64,000 bases of DNA, taken from NCBI RefSeq assembly GCF_035306585.1, contig NZ_DATGNU010000046.1, forward strand, positions 1 through 64,000. The letters are read 5' to 3'. Shown here piece after piece: positions 34,169-44,378 of the stretch (positions within the stretch are counted from its first letter, which is position 1; every line of letters starts with the position of its first letter). The DNA comes from Galbibacter sp035306585. Lineage in GTDB: Bacteria > Bacteroidota > Bacteroidia > Flavobacteriales > Flavobacteriaceae. A program made the position numbers and the translations under genes. Under the pieces are notes generated by a model. The model ran no database searches and was not told where the DNA came from. It saw nothing but the letters and a program-made list of their open reading frames with translations.

Positions 34169-36985
34169 GTGAATAAAGCAAACTCGATAGTGATAAAAAG
34201 CAGTAGGCTTCTTTTTTTTATAGCTTTTGGATGGTTATGCCTACAGGCAGGGATAGCGCAAAACCGCCCCCCAATTCATAATTTCTCTCTGAACGATTAT
34301 AACGCCGGTATTCAAAATTGGGGAATAGCATATGGAGAGAATAAGGTCTTTGTTGCTAATAATGAAGGACTGTTAGAGTTTGACGGAGTTAAATGGCGAT
34401 TATATCAGCTCCCCAATCAATCGATTATCCGCTCAGTGGCCTACTTTGATGGTAAGGTCTACACAGGATCTTATGAAGAATTTGGCTATTGGGAAAGACA
34501 ACCCACCGGAATTCTTAAGTATCGTAGTCTGAGTAAACTCATCGATGCGAAATCCTATGAAACGCAATCTATTTGGGGAATTTACCAGAGAAATAATCAA
34601 ATTATTTTTAAGTCCTTTAGCAGCCTTTTTATTTATACCGATGGGGCTATTCAGGTTATTGATCCTCAGATGACGCTCCTGGGTGCGAATGTGATCGATA
34701 ATTCCTTTTATATCTTCGGTAGAAATCACGGAATATTCGAGTTAAAAGGTTTTGAATTACAGCTGGTTAAATCGAGTGAATCTCTTAAAGATTTCAAGGT
34801 GCAATCCATGGTTGCATTAGATAGGAATCACATACTAATTGGAACGTCTTTAAATGGAATCTTCCTTTGGGATAAAAATGGAGCCATAAGGAGGTGGGAT
34901 CATCCACTGAGCGAAATTGTTAGGCAAAATCAGCTTAATAAAATAAGCGTTAACGCCTCCAATGTTTTTCTGGGAACTATAAAAAATGGGCTGTATGTAA
35001 TGAATCGAACCACGGGCGGTTACTACAATATCAATGCGCTTTCGGGTCTTCAAAATAATACCATATTGGGGAGCTTAGTTAATGATCGAGGGATTGTTTG
35101 GCTTGCCTTGGATAATGGTATTTCAGCAATCCCAATGCACTTTAATGCGTATTATTTGAATCCTTCCAATTATGATATCGGTGGGGTTTATGATATGGTG
35201 AACTACAAGGGAGAAACTTATATAGCCACTAATACTGGAATGTATATTAGCAATCATCAAGGAATGCATTTTGTTCAGGGGTCACAAGGTCACATTTGGG
35301 ATCTCACTTTAGTGGATGACCTTATAGTATGTGGTCATAACTTAGGCACCTATCAAATAAAGGATAAACAATGGGAACTTATCTCACCTAATAACGGGGG
35401 ATATGATTTTAAGGCTGTTACAGGAATGCCTAATACCTATATTCAAGGAAATTATACAGGGTTATCGCTCTATGAAAAACTTGGAGATCACTGGCAGGTT
35501 GATCAGGTACAAGGACTTGAATTTCCCGTAAAGAAGATCGTATTTGAAAAAGAGAATATTGCCTGGGTGGCGCATCCGTATAAAGGAATTTTCAGGATTC
35601 ACTTTTCTGATGATCACAAAAGGATACTAAACATAGAACGAAAGTATAATGATTTCTTTAAAAATAGCTACACCATTCAGCTCTTTAGTATTGAAGGGCA
35701 AATAGCATTCTATCACGATCAACAGTGGTTTGTGTATAATCCTTTGGAAGATAGAATCAAAAGTTTTGATTCCTTAAATACCATCTTAAAGAACGACCAA
35801 CAGGCCTATCCAATTACCGAGCCTAATTCCACTCCAGTGGTATTTAAGAAGCAGGACGGGACCTTGTTTGTAAGAAAAAATTTAACCGATGAAGATTCTC
35901 AATTTTATATTCCCAAGAGTTATTATGGGGGCCATTTGATTAAAGGGGAGGAGCGAGCTGTGGTATTGGACGATTCGATCGTACAGATTGCCCTATACAA
36001 TGATATTTTGGTTGTCAACAATGAGAAGTTAACCAGTAGTATTCTTTCTTATAAACCAAAGATCAATCGCATACTAAAAAATGGCGTACCTCAGTTAATC
36101 GACTCATCGCTAAAGATTCGTAAACGTGATACGCTAGCCATCGAGGTGTCTACACCATTTCTATCCAATAATACCATGGCATATGCCCTTGGGGAAAAAC
36201 ATACAAATTATAGAAAAGTAGAAGATGGTACCATCTTTATCACAAATCAGAATTTTGGCAGTTTGCCTATCAGTATTCAGTCCATTGTAAAGGGAAAGTT
36301 ATCCGATAAGGCTACTGTATTAAAGGTGGAGGTAGAGAAACCGTGGTTCTTGGGGGTTTGGGGTGCAGTATTACTCATCGTCACTATACTCTTACTGACA
36401 GCTTTTATCTTAAGAATTAATAAATATGTGTTAATACGGCATAAAAAGTATTTAGAAGTGCAATTCGAGCACCAAAAGGAACTCAACCGTAAAGAAGAGG
36501 CTTTAAGGCACGAAAAGAAGCTGAACGAACTGCAAAAACATCAACACCAGTTAGAATTAAAAAATAAGACGAAGCAACTCGCCAATACGGCCATGGAAAT
36601 GACTCGTAAAAATGAAATGCTGTTGAAACTCAAGGAGGATTTAAATTATTTTAAATCTGAGATTATTGATAAATCCAGGTACAATAAGCTTTTAACTAGG
36701 ATTGATAAGCATTTGAAAGATTCAAAAGACTGGGAACTTTTTGAATCCAATTTTAATGAAATTCATGACTCCTTTTTCAAACAGCTACACAAACTACACC
36801 CTGAAAAACTCACGCCTAAGGATTTGAAATTATGCGCCTATTTAAAAATGAATCTCTCAAGTAAGGAGATTGCGCCACTAATGGGAATTTCCATAAGAGG
36901 TGTGGAGATCCATAGGTATCGTCTGAGAAAGAAATTGGAACTCAGTAAAGATCAAAACATGAGCGAATATTTGATTAATATTTAA
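34169..36985 (+). CDS. PUL regulator: beta-propeller sensor, triple-Tyr domain, membrane segment, LuxR-type HTH
   Basis: 938 residues, GTG start followed by a signal peptide (FIAFGWLCLQAGIAQ). A periplasmic two-component-regulator-type beta-propeller spans about 40-620 and a Y_Y_Y-like beta domain about 640-720. One membrane helix lies at about 726-750, a coiled coil at about 760-870, and a C-terminal LuxR-type HTH at about 880-930 (LTPKDLKLCAYLKMNLSSKEIAPLMG). No kinase or receiver domain, so it is a one-piece SusR-like transmembrane sensor. It sits directly before the susC gene and most likely senses the oligosaccharide handled by that PUL. Confidence 0.88.
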   Translation: MNKANSIVIKSSRLLFFIAFGWLCLQAGIAQNRPPIHNFSLNDYNAGIQNWGIAYGENKVFVANNEGLLEFDGVKWRLYQLPNQSIIRSVAYFDGKVYTGSYEEFGYWERQPTGILKYRSLSKLIDAKSYETQSIWGIYQRNNQIIFKSFSSLFIYTDGAIQVIDPQMTLLGANVIDNSFYIFGRNHGIFELKGFELQLVKSSESLKDFKVQSMVALDRNHILIGTSLNGIFLWDKNGAIRRWDHPLSEIVRQNQLNKISVNASNVFLGTIKNGLYVMNRTTGGYYNINALSGLQNNTILGSLVNDRGIVWLALDNGISAIPMHFNAYYLNPSNYDIGGVYDMVNYKGETYIATNTGMYISNHQGMHFVQGSQGHIWDLTLVDDLIVCGHNLGTYQIKDKQWELISPNNGGYDFKAVTGMPNTYIQGNYTGLSLYEKLGDHWQVDQVQGLEFPVKKIVFEKENIAWVAHPYKGIFRIHFSDDHKRILNIERKYNDFFKNSYTIQLFSIEGQIAFYHDQQWFVYNPLEDRIKSFDSLNTILKNDQQAYPITEPNSTPVVFKKQDGTLFVRKNLTDEDSQFYIPKSYYGGHLIKGEERAVVLDDSIVQIALYNDILVVNNEKLTSSILSYKPKINRILKNGVPQLIDSSLKIRKRDTLAIEVSTPFLSNNTMAYALGEKHTNYRKVEDGTIFITNQNFGSLPISIQSIVKGKLSDKATVLKVEVEKPWFLGVWGAVLLIVTILLLTAFILRINKYVLIRHKKYLEVQFEHQKELNRKEEALRHEKKLNELQKHQHQLELKNKTKQLANTAMEMTRKNEMLLKLKEDLNYFKSEIIDKSRYNKLLTRIDKHLKDSKDWELFESNFNEIHDSFFKQLHKLHPEKLTPKDLKLCAYLKMNLSSKEIAPLMGISIRGVEIHRYRLRKKLELSKDQNMSEYLINI

Positions 36986-37119
36986 TAACAATGAACTACC
37001 GCTTTTGATAGTCTACAATTTTAAGAGCATTGCAACATTTTTAAGGGGAGTTAACAATTTTCGCTTCAATAAATCGTAAAATTTTAAGATTGACCTAGTA
37101 GAACAACAAATTAGGCGGA

Positions 37120-37245
37120 TGAGAAATGATCCGTATAATAGGAAGATAACTCATCATTACTACATCAATTGCAGTTTCATGGATATTTCTCACGTATTCA
37201 ATTAAATAATAATATTCTCATTTTCAATTATTTATATGTTTCTCA
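37120..37245. repeat. TTTCTCA-type repeats in the PUL leader
   Basis: The 339-bp gap at 36986-37324 holds TGAGAAA (37120-37126), TTTCTCA (37186-37192), ATTCTCA (37214-37220) and TTTCTCA (37239-37245), the last three 25-28 bp apart. A GGAT/ATCC inverted repeat surrounds the first copy. Candidate binding sites for the PUL regulator. Otherwise AT-rich, no gene seen. Confidence 0.35.
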
Positions 37246-37324
37246 TTATCTGATGTAATTAAGTTGTGGCAATTTATAGCTACATCGTTATAGTTTGTGA
37301 TAATTTTAAGAAGCTAACTTTAAT

Positions 37325-40321
37325 ATGAAAAACATGAAAAATCATTTGCTAACACTATTATTGTTTTTTTGCTTGAGTGCTTTTGGGCAACAGACCATTA
37401 CAGGTGTGGTTTCAGATGATCAAAATATGCCGCTTCCAGGAGCAAGTGTTTTGATCAAGGGAACCACCACTGGAACTCAAACTGACTTTAATGGGAACTA
37501 CTCCTTAGAAGCCAACCAAGGAGATACGTTGGTCTTCTCCTATGTCGGGATGGAGACGCAAGAAGTAGTGGTCGGCTCCAACTCCACCATAAATGTTCAA
37601 TTAGCCATTAGCGCTAGTGAACTCGAAGAAGTAGTGGTGGTAGGTTACGGTACACAGAAAAGTAAAGATCTAACCTCTGCAATTTCCACCGTTCAGGCAG
37701 AGGATATCGAAAAGACTCCTGCAGCTCAACCCATGCAAGCCTTGCAGGGTAAAGTAGCAGGACTTCAAATCGTTAATAATGGCTCACCTGGGGAGTCTCC
37801 GACAGTTAGAATTCGTGGTGTGGGATCCTATAATACAGGCGAATCAGGACCTTTGTATGTGGTCGATGGCGGTTTTTATGATGATATTAATTTTTTGAAC
37901 CCTTCTGATATAAAGACCATCTCAGTTTTAAAGGACGCATCTGCGGCGGCAATATATGGCGTTAGAGCAGCAAATGGTGTCGTTCTTATCGAAACTAAAG
38001 GAGGAACCTTTAATCAAAAACCAGAATTCAGGTATGATGGCTATACGGGGTATCAAATTGCTCAAAATGTTGTAAAGATGGCCAATACGCAGCAGTTTGT
38101 TCAATATATAAATGAAACAGGGCTCGCTGCTGATAATCAGTTTGTAGACAATGCTATAGCACGTTATGGACGAAGCCGATTGGATCCTAATCTTCCAGAT
38201 GTGAATACGGATTGGTATGATGAGATTATTCGACCTGCAGTTATTACCAACCACAATATCGCCATGTCAGGGGGAGGAGAAAATGCGAAATATTCCATTG
38301 GCGTGAACTATTTTAGTCAAGAAGGCCTATTAAACATGAAAAACGAATACGAACGTTTTAATCTTCGTAGTAATATCGATTTTAATGTAACTGATTGGCT
38401 AACCGTTGGAGGAAGTATGGTGCTAAGTAATGCCTCTAAATATCGACCAGAAGCTTCGGCATGGCGAAAAGCTTATTATGCGGTACCACTACTCCCTGTA
38501 CATGATCCTCTAAATACGGAGGCTGTTCCAATAGATTATGCGAACTCACAAGATCTTGGGTATCGCAGTAGTCAAAATCCATTTTCCTTACTTTCCTTTA
38601 GTGAGAACAAGGATAAGATCAGGAATGTAATGGCTAATTTTTATGCCGAGATTGCTATTATACCAGATCGATTAACATTTCGCACAGCTTACAATCACAA
38701 TTTTGAAACCATAGAAACCAGAGAGGTACGTTTTCCGTATACCATGGGGGGAAATGAAGTTCGTGTCAATTCTGAATTGGTGAAAAGAAATGCCACTATT
38801 TCCAATCAAATATGGGATAACACATTGACCTATGACAACAGCTTTGGAAAACATAATGTAACCCTGTTAGCTGGAGCTTCTTTCCGAGATGAGTCATTTG
38901 AAATGTTACAGGCTAAAGGAATTGGTTTTCCATACAACAATGGTGAGCAAGCATATTACCTGGACCAATCCCAAACCATTGATGTGGATGCAGTAGGGGA
39001 TGATGGTAGAAGAGAATACGGATTATCCTATTTTGGTAGGATTGCCTATAATTTTGATGGGCGGTATTTGTTATATGGAACCTTTCGTGCTGATGGAACG
39101 AATAAGTACCAAGAGAAATGGGGATATTTTCCCACAGTTGGTGCTGGATGGGTACTTAGTGAGGAATCCTTTTTTCCACAAAGTGACGTGGTTAACTTTT
39201 TGAAACTTCGTGGAAGTTGGGGGAAATTAGGTAACGACAATGTAGCCTCAAGTGATGGGGCCTTTACCTCTAGTGTAGTTACTACTGCTTTTGGGGATGT
39301 GATGTACTCAGGAATTCAGACCTCTAGTGCTTTTACATATTTGCGTTGGGAGGTCACCGAGGAGTATAACCTCGGATTATCTGCAAGACTCTTTGATAGT
39401 AATCTATCAGTAGAATTTGATTATTTTAGAAGGGACACCAAGGATGCTGTGATTCCAGTGGCAAGGCCACTAGTTCCTGAGAGTCTAAGACAGAATGTAG
39501 GTCAAATTCGAAACCAAGGATTTGAGGTGGCTCTTAATTGGAATAAAGTAGTTTCTGATGACTTCAGTTATAGTATTGGGGGTAATTTTTCTACCTTGGA
39601 TAATGAAATCCTCGACCTTGGAGGGCAGCAATATTTAAACTTTGGAAGTTCTGATTTCCAGCGAAGAAGTATTGTTGGGGAAACGCTTTTTGCATTCTAC
39701 GGCTTGGAAACAACTGGAGTTTATCAGAATGATGCCGAAATCCAAGCAGACCCAATTGCTGTGGACAATGCGCTAGTTCCGGGTGATTTTAAATTTAAAG
39801 ATCGAAATCAAGATGGTGTTATAAATGGAGATGATCGTACCGTCTTAGGTTCGTTTATACCGACGTTTAATTACGGATTTAATGTAAATTTAAATTACAA
39901 AAATTGGGATTTCTCCTTGGCTGCACTTGGACAAGGAGGCAATAAGATCTTAAACAGAAAACGTGGGGAGTACCGTTATACACCCGATACAAATATTGAC
40001 AGGGACTTTTTTATAAATCGTTGGCATGGAGAGGGAACTAGTAATAGTTATCCGTCTTCTCTTGGACTTCGAAAACCGTGGAACTACCAGCTTAATAGCT
40101 TTTATATCGAGGATGGAGACTTTTTTAGAATCCAAAATATTACCCTTGGATATACCATTAAAAACGATAAGATTCCACAGACGAGAGTATATGTAACGGC
40201 TGAAAAACCATTAACGGTTTTTAGTTACAATGGATTTAATCCAGAGGTTGCCGATGGTTTTGATAATCAAACCTATCCAGTACCTGCGGTCTACACATTA
40301 GGGGTTAACATTAAATTTTAA
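37325..40321 (+). CDS. SusC/RagA-family TonB-linked outer membrane transporter
   Basis: 998 residues: signal peptide ending in AFGQ, carboxypeptidase-like regulatory (CNA-B-like) domain at about 24-98 (VVSDDQNMPLPGASVLIKG), TonB-box region (LEEVVVVGYG), plug at about 115-220 (IRGVGSY, PLYVVDGG, IYGVRAANGVVLIETK), then a 22-strand barrel ending in YTLGVNIKF. Energised uptake of oligosaccharides with its SusD partner, whose gene starts 6 bp later. First gene of the PUL operon. Substrate predicted from the enzymes downstream (beta-1,2-glucan). Confidence 0.96.
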   Translation: MKNMKNHLLTLLLFFCLSAFGQQTITGVVSDDQNMPLPGASVLIKGTTTGTQTDFNGNYSLEANQGDTLVFSYVGMETQEVVVGSNSTINVQLAISASELEEVVVVGYGTQKSKDLTSAISTVQAEDIEKTPAAQPMQALQGKVAGLQIVNNGSPGESPTVRIRGVGSYNTGESGPLYVVDGGFYDDINFLNPSDIKTISVLKDASAAAIYGVRAANGVVLIETKGGTFNQKPEFRYDGYTGYQIAQNVVKMANTQQFVQYINETGLAADNQFVDNAIARYGRSRLDPNLPDVNTDWYDEIIRPAVITNHNIAMSGGGENAKYSIGVNYFSQEGLLNMKNEYERFNLRSNIDFNVTDWLTVGGSMVLSNASKYRPEASAWRKAYYAVPLLPVHDPLNTEAVPIDYANSQDLGYRSSQNPFSLLSFSENKDKIRNVMANFYAEIAIIPDRLTFRTAYNHNFETIETREVRFPYTMGGNEVRVNSELVKRNATISNQIWDNTLTYDNSFGKHNVTLLAGASFRDESFEMLQAKGIGFPYNNGEQAYYLDQSQTIDVDAVGDDGRREYGLSYFGRIAYNFDGRYLLYGTFRADGTNKYQEKWGYFPTVGAGWVLSEESFFPQSDVVNFLKLRGSWGKLGNDNVASSDGAFTSSVVTTAFGDVMYSGIQTSSAFTYLRWEVTEEYNLGLSARLFDSNLSVEFDYFRRDTKDAVIPVARPLVPESLRQNVGQIRNQGFEVALNWNKVVSDDFSYSIGGNFSTLDNEILDLGGQQYLNFGSSDFQRRSIVGETLFAFYGLETTGVYQNDAEIQADPIAVDNALVPGDFKFKDRNQDGVINGDDRTVLGSFIPTFNYGFNVNLNYKNWDFSLAALGQGGNKILNRKRGEYRYTPDTNIDRDFFINRWHGEGTSNSYPSSLGLRKPWNYQLNSFYIEDGDFFRIQNITLGYTIKNDKIPQTRVYVTAEKPLTVFSYNGFNPEVADGFDNQTYPVPAVYTLGVNIKF

Positions 40322-40327
40322 GAAATT

Positions 40328-41854
40328 ATGAAAGGACACGATAAATATATAGTATTGAGTTTATTATTGATACCATTGTTATTTGGGAGTTGTGATAAGC
40401 TTGATGAGCCAGAATTGAACAACAATTTCACTGGTGGTACGGATTATACCCAGACCCAGGACATGCTATTGTCGCTGATAGGGGTTTACGATGCCCATAA
40501 CGATACGGGTTGGGAACTTCCGCTTTTAATAGGCGTTCGAGGGGATGATGTGAATGCTGCTGGTGATCAGGCCGTTTATCAAGACACAGACCAGTATAAA
40601 TACGACAGCAATAACTGGATGTATAACAGTGTATGGAAAGCATACTATGATGATATTGTAGTTTCCAATACTGCTATTGAGAACATCGACAAATACATTG
40701 CCGAGGCGGATGATTCTGGTAAAAAACAAGGAGAGCAATACAAGGCAGAAATTAAAATAATGCGTGCCATGGATCACTATTTCCTTGCCAAGACTTGGGG
40801 GAGGGTTTTTATACTGGATACTTCGGATCTGTCAACTTTAGCAGAAATTCAGACATTGCCCACGCGAGAAGAAGTGATGCAATTTGTGTCTGACCAGATG
40901 GATGAGGCTATTCCAGCTTTGCCAAAGATACGCCCTAATCAAAGAGAAGATCTTCCTGGGGCTTATACAGCTTATACCGCCTATGCTGTCAAGGCATTGG
41001 CCAATCAGGAGTTAGAAAATTACCAAGCAGTGGCCGATGCCACCGGAGAAATAATAAAATCAGGATTATTTGATCTTTACCCTGATTTTTATGAATTGTT
41101 TAAAACTCCTGGTAAATTAAGCGATGAAAGCTTGATGGAATTGCAATATTCAGACTACGGTCAAGGTTCCGGAGAACGGGAAGCTCATTTATACGCTCCT
41201 TATGGTCCCTCTTCATGGACACCTGCGGTTAGTGATGCTTCTTCCGGTTGGGGATTTTATGAACCTAGTTTAAAGTACATCCACTTTATGTTGGATCGCG
41301 GAGAAACCACCCGATTACTAACCAGTGTATTGTTTACCCCAGATGGGATCGCGGAAATTCAACAAACACCTGGTTATGAGACGCTTCCTGATTTTGTTTC
41401 CAATACAACCCCTGACGGAGATGTGATTAACAATAATGTGAGGGCACTGTTTTCCAGTGGAAAACATTATTTGCCATCCAATCAGTTAATTCCGGGTCGT
41501 ACAGATTATGGTAGTAATAAGAATTACATTATGATCCGTTATGCCGAGATCTTACTTATGTATGCAGAGGCACTAACTAGAGGAGCCACTGGAGTAGGTC
41601 TAACTGCGGACCAGGCAGTAAATCTTGTGAGGGCACGTGCTGATATGCCACCACTCTCGGGAGTGACTACTCAGGATGTTTTGGATGAGAAATTTGCTGA
41701 GTTGGCCATGGAATGGGGAGTTCGTTTCTACGATATGATTCGTGTTGACAATTACCAAGAATTAAGCTATCAGGGCCGAAGTTTTAATGCTGACATGGAA
41801 CTATTGCCTTATCCTCAGCAGCAAATCGATGAATTACCTGTATTATCAAAGTAG
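40328..41854 (+). CDS. SusD/RagB-family glycan-binding lipoprotein
   Basis: 508 residues: lipoprotein signal (LFGSC), then a TPR-based helical SusD fold with EIKIMRAMDHYFLAKTWGRV near residue 140 and the C-terminal NYIMIRYAEILLMYAEALTRG followed by a final region (ELAMEWGVRFYDMIR). Forms the lid over the SusC transporter on the cell surface and binds glycan. 6 bp after susC and 23 bp before the LamG gene. Confidence 0.95.
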   Translation: MKGHDKYIVLSLLLIPLLFGSCDKLDEPELNNNFTGGTDYTQTQDMLLSLIGVYDAHNDTGWELPLLIGVRGDDVNAAGDQAVYQDTDQYKYDSNNWMYNSVWKAYYDDIVVSNTAIENIDKYIAEADDSGKKQGEQYKAEIKIMRAMDHYFLAKTWGRVFILDTSDLSTLAEIQTLPTREEVMQFVSDQMDEAIPALPKIRPNQREDLPGAYTAYTAYAVKALANQELENYQAVADATGEIIKSGLFDLYPDFYELFKTPGKLSDESLMELQYSDYGQGSGEREAHLYAPYGPSSWTPAVSDASSGWGFYEPSLKYIHFMLDRGETTRLLTSVLFTPDGIAEIQQTPGYETLPDFVSNTTPDGDVINNNVRALFSSGKHYLPSNQLIPGRTDYGSNKNYIMIRYAEILLMYAEALTRGATGVGLTADQAVNLVRARADMPPLSGVTTQDVLDEKFAELAMEWGVRFYDMIRVDNYQELSYQGRSFNADMELLPYPQQQIDELPVLSK

Positions 41855-41877
41855 ACTAATGTTTAAACTAACAAGAT

Positions 41878-42966
41878 ATGAAACGTATTATATATCTAAT
41901 GGGTCTTGCCTTTGCGTTGCTTGCCTCTAGCTGTGACCAAGGTATCGACCCTATTAAGGAGGTTGCTCCAGGGCCTGATATGGCTCCACCTAAAATTCAG
42001 ATCAACTATCCTGCAGCTGGATTGGAAATCCAGGTTAAAGAAGATGTGGTTCCGATCACTATTAAATTTTCTGTAGAAGATGATATTGAACTGATTTCAG
42101 TAGATGTCACAATGGATGGTACAGAAATTGCTAATTATAACGACTTTAAGGATTATAGAAAAGTGACCATAGAAGACTTGGTGTATCCTAACCTAGAAAA
42201 CGGCAGTCATAGCCTTTCTGTTCACGCCACCGATATTCAGGGTAAAGAAACTACACAAACTATCACTTTTGAGAAAAAAGAAGCATACAAGCCCATCTAT
42301 GATGGGGAGATTTTTTATATGCCCTTTAACGGGGATTTTGCGGAATTAGTGAGTGTAACAAGTGGTACTGTTGTGGGTTCTCCAGGATTTGCCGATCAGA
42401 GTGTAGTTGGACCTAATGCCTTTGCTGGCGCCACAGATTCTTATGTTACCTTACCAACTGAAGGATTATTAGACTCGGAGTTTAGTGCTACGTTTTGGTA
42501 TAAATTAAATGCGGTACCTGATCGGGCAGGTATTTTAGTTATTGGACCTGAGGATACCGAGAATCCCGATGCTCAAAACAACAGAACCAGTGGATTTCGA
42601 TTCTTTAGAGAGAACGCTGGTGGAAATCAACGATTTAAATTAAATGTTGGTAATGGAACGGCGGATTCATGGGTGGATGGTGGTGCTGCTGCCGATCTTG
42701 CTCCTGGTACAGATTGGGTTCAAATGGCCTTTACTATTTCTCAAAGTTCAGCTAAGGTATACATTGACGGTAGCCTAGTAGCGGAGACAGCTATTTCTGG
42801 TGTAGACTGGACTGGATGTGATCTGCTATCTATTGGGTCAGGTGCGCCTAGGTTCACTGGATGGGATCATCTTTCTGATTTGAGTTTTATAGATGAACTT
42901 CGATTATATAATAAAGCGTTGAGCATGGAAGAAATTATAGAAATCCAAAATGCTGATTTAGAATAA
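41878..42966 (+). CDS. Surface lipoprotein with LamG-like jellyroll domain
   Basis: 362 residues: lipoprotein signal (LLASSC), an Ig-like domain at about 35-135 (PPKIQINYPAAG, IKFSVEDDIELISVDV), then a LamG/concanavalin-like domain at about 150-360 (YVTLPTEGLLDSEFSATFWYKL, VQMAFTISQSSAKVYIDGSL, FIDELRLYNKALSMEEI). In the position of SusE/F-type surface glycan-binding proteins of this PUL. Binding rather than catalysis is expected. Confidence 0.88.
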   Translation: MKRIIYLMGLAFALLASSCDQGIDPIKEVAPGPDMAPPKIQINYPAAGLEIQVKEDVVPITIKFSVEDDIELISVDVTMDGTEIANYNDFKDYRKVTIEDLVYPNLENGSHSLSVHATDIQGKETTQTITFEKKEAYKPIYDGEIFYMPFNGDFAELVSVTSGTVVGSPGFADQSVVGPNAFAGATDSYVTLPTEGLLDSEFSATFWYKLNAVPDRAGILVIGPEDTENPDAQNNRTSGFRFFRENAGGNQRFKLNVGNGTADSWVDGGAAADLAPGTDWVQMAFTISQSSAKVYIDGSLVAETAISGVDWTGCDLLSIGSGAPRFTGWDHLSDLSFIDELRLYNKALSMEEIIEIQNADLE

Positions 42967-42990
42967 CTATTAACTTAAAAAAAAAATAAT

Positions 42991-44376
42991 ATGCGTTTAT
43001 GCACAATTTTTATATTGTTGTTTACACTGGTAATTACCTCGTGTGACAATAAAACAAAAAAGGAAACAGAAACCTCGAAATCTACTCCTGAAACACAGGA
43101 TGAGCAAGGAGCGTTTGTTCCAACTGATAATGATCTCGCCCTTTTGGATAAGGTACAGCGACAAACCTTTGATTACTTTTGGGATGGAGCATTGCCTAAT
43201 TCAGGATTAGCAGCTGAGCGTATTCATATGGATGGTGAATATCCATCTAATGACAAACATATTCTAACAACAGGTGGGAGTGGTTTTGGCTTGATGGCTA
43301 TTTTAGTAGGCGTTGAGCGAGGATATATCACAAGAGATCAGGCTTTAAAGCGCTATATTAAAGTTGTTGACTTTTTAGCCAAAGCGGATCGCTATCACGG
43401 TGCTTGGCCACATTGGTTGGATGACAATACTGGTAAGACCAAAGCCTTTAGTACCTATGACGATGGTGGTGACCTTGTGGAGACAGCTTTTTTGATCCAA
43501 GGTCTTTTAACGGTAGCAGAATATTTTAGGGGTGGTAACCAACAGGAGCAACAGCTTGTCAATGATATTCAAAAGTTATATGAGGAGGTTGAATGGGACT
43601 TTTATACCAAAGGCGAAAATGTATTGTATTGGCACTGGTCGGAAAATTATCAATGGAAAATGAACTTCCCAGTTGGTGGATACAATGAATGTCTTATTAT
43701 GTACATTTTAGCCGCTGCCTCACCGACACATCCAATTTCTAAAGAAGTGTACGAACAAGGTTGGGCTAGAAATGGTGCCATAACAGAAGATACGATCTTT
43801 TATGATTTGCCTACTATACTGGATCATTATGAACATGACGGTGACCCTGTAGGTCCGATGTTTTGGTCTCATTATTCATACCTAGGGTTAAATCCAAAAG
43901 GTTTAAAAGATCAATATGCTGATTATTGGGCGTTGAATCGCAATCATGCGTTGATTCAATATAGGTATTGTGTTGATAATCCCAAGGGGTATCAGGGGTA
44001 TGGTGAAAACTGCTGGGGGATGAGCTCGAGTTATTCCATGAAAGGCTATGCTGGACATCGCCCTGGGGATATGGATCTTGGTGTTATAACGCCCACTGCA
44101 GCCTTAGCTTCTATGCCATATACCCCGAAAGAAAGCATGCAGTTTTTAAGATATATGTATACCGAACAGGATTCCCTAATTGGAAAATACGGTCCCTATG
44201 ATGCCTTTAGTCTGGAGAACGACTGGTATGTTCCTCGCTACTTGGCAATTGATCAAGGACCGATACCAGTTATGATTGAAAATTATAGAACGGGGTTACT
44301 TTGGGAGCTTTTTATGAGAAATAAGGATGTTCAAAACGGATTGGACAAATTAGGTTTTACCTATACAACTATGTAG
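42991..44376 (+). CDS. GH144-type endo-beta-1,2-glucanase lipoprotein
   Basis: 461 residues: lipoprotein signal (LVITSC), an acidic linker, then an (alpha/alpha)6 domain of the glucoamylase-like family PF10091/GH144. Typical segments are VQRQTFDYFWDGA, TTGGSGFGLMAILVGVERG, YDDGGDLVETAFLIQGLL, WHWSENYQWKMNFPVGGYNE and MSSSYSMKGYAGHRP. The founding GH144 enzymes cut beta-1,2-glucan into sophoro-oligosaccharides. Followed by a GH3 enzyme that could finish the job. Specificity is inferred from the family; a few PF10091 members differ. Confidence 0.85.
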   Translation: MRLCTIFILLFTLVITSCDNKTKKETETSKSTPETQDEQGAFVPTDNDLALLDKVQRQTFDYFWDGALPNSGLAAERIHMDGEYPSNDKHILTTGGSGFGLMAILVGVERGYITRDQALKRYIKVVDFLAKADRYHGAWPHWLDDNTGKTKAFSTYDDGGDLVETAFLIQGLLTVAEYFRGGNQQEQQLVNDIQKLYEEVEWDFYTKGENVLYWHWSENYQWKMNFPVGGYNECLIMYILAAASPTHPISKEVYEQGWARNGAITEDTIFYDLPTILDHYEHDGDPVGPMFWSHYSYLGLNPKGLKDQYADYWALNRNHALIQYRYCVDNPKGYQGYGENCWGMSSSYSMKGYAGHRPGDMDLGVITPTAALASMPYTPKESMQFLRYMYTEQDSLIGKYGPYDAFSLENDWYVPRYLAIDQGPIPVMIENYRTGLLWELFMRNKDVQNGLDKLGFTYTTM

Positions 44377-44378
44377 TC

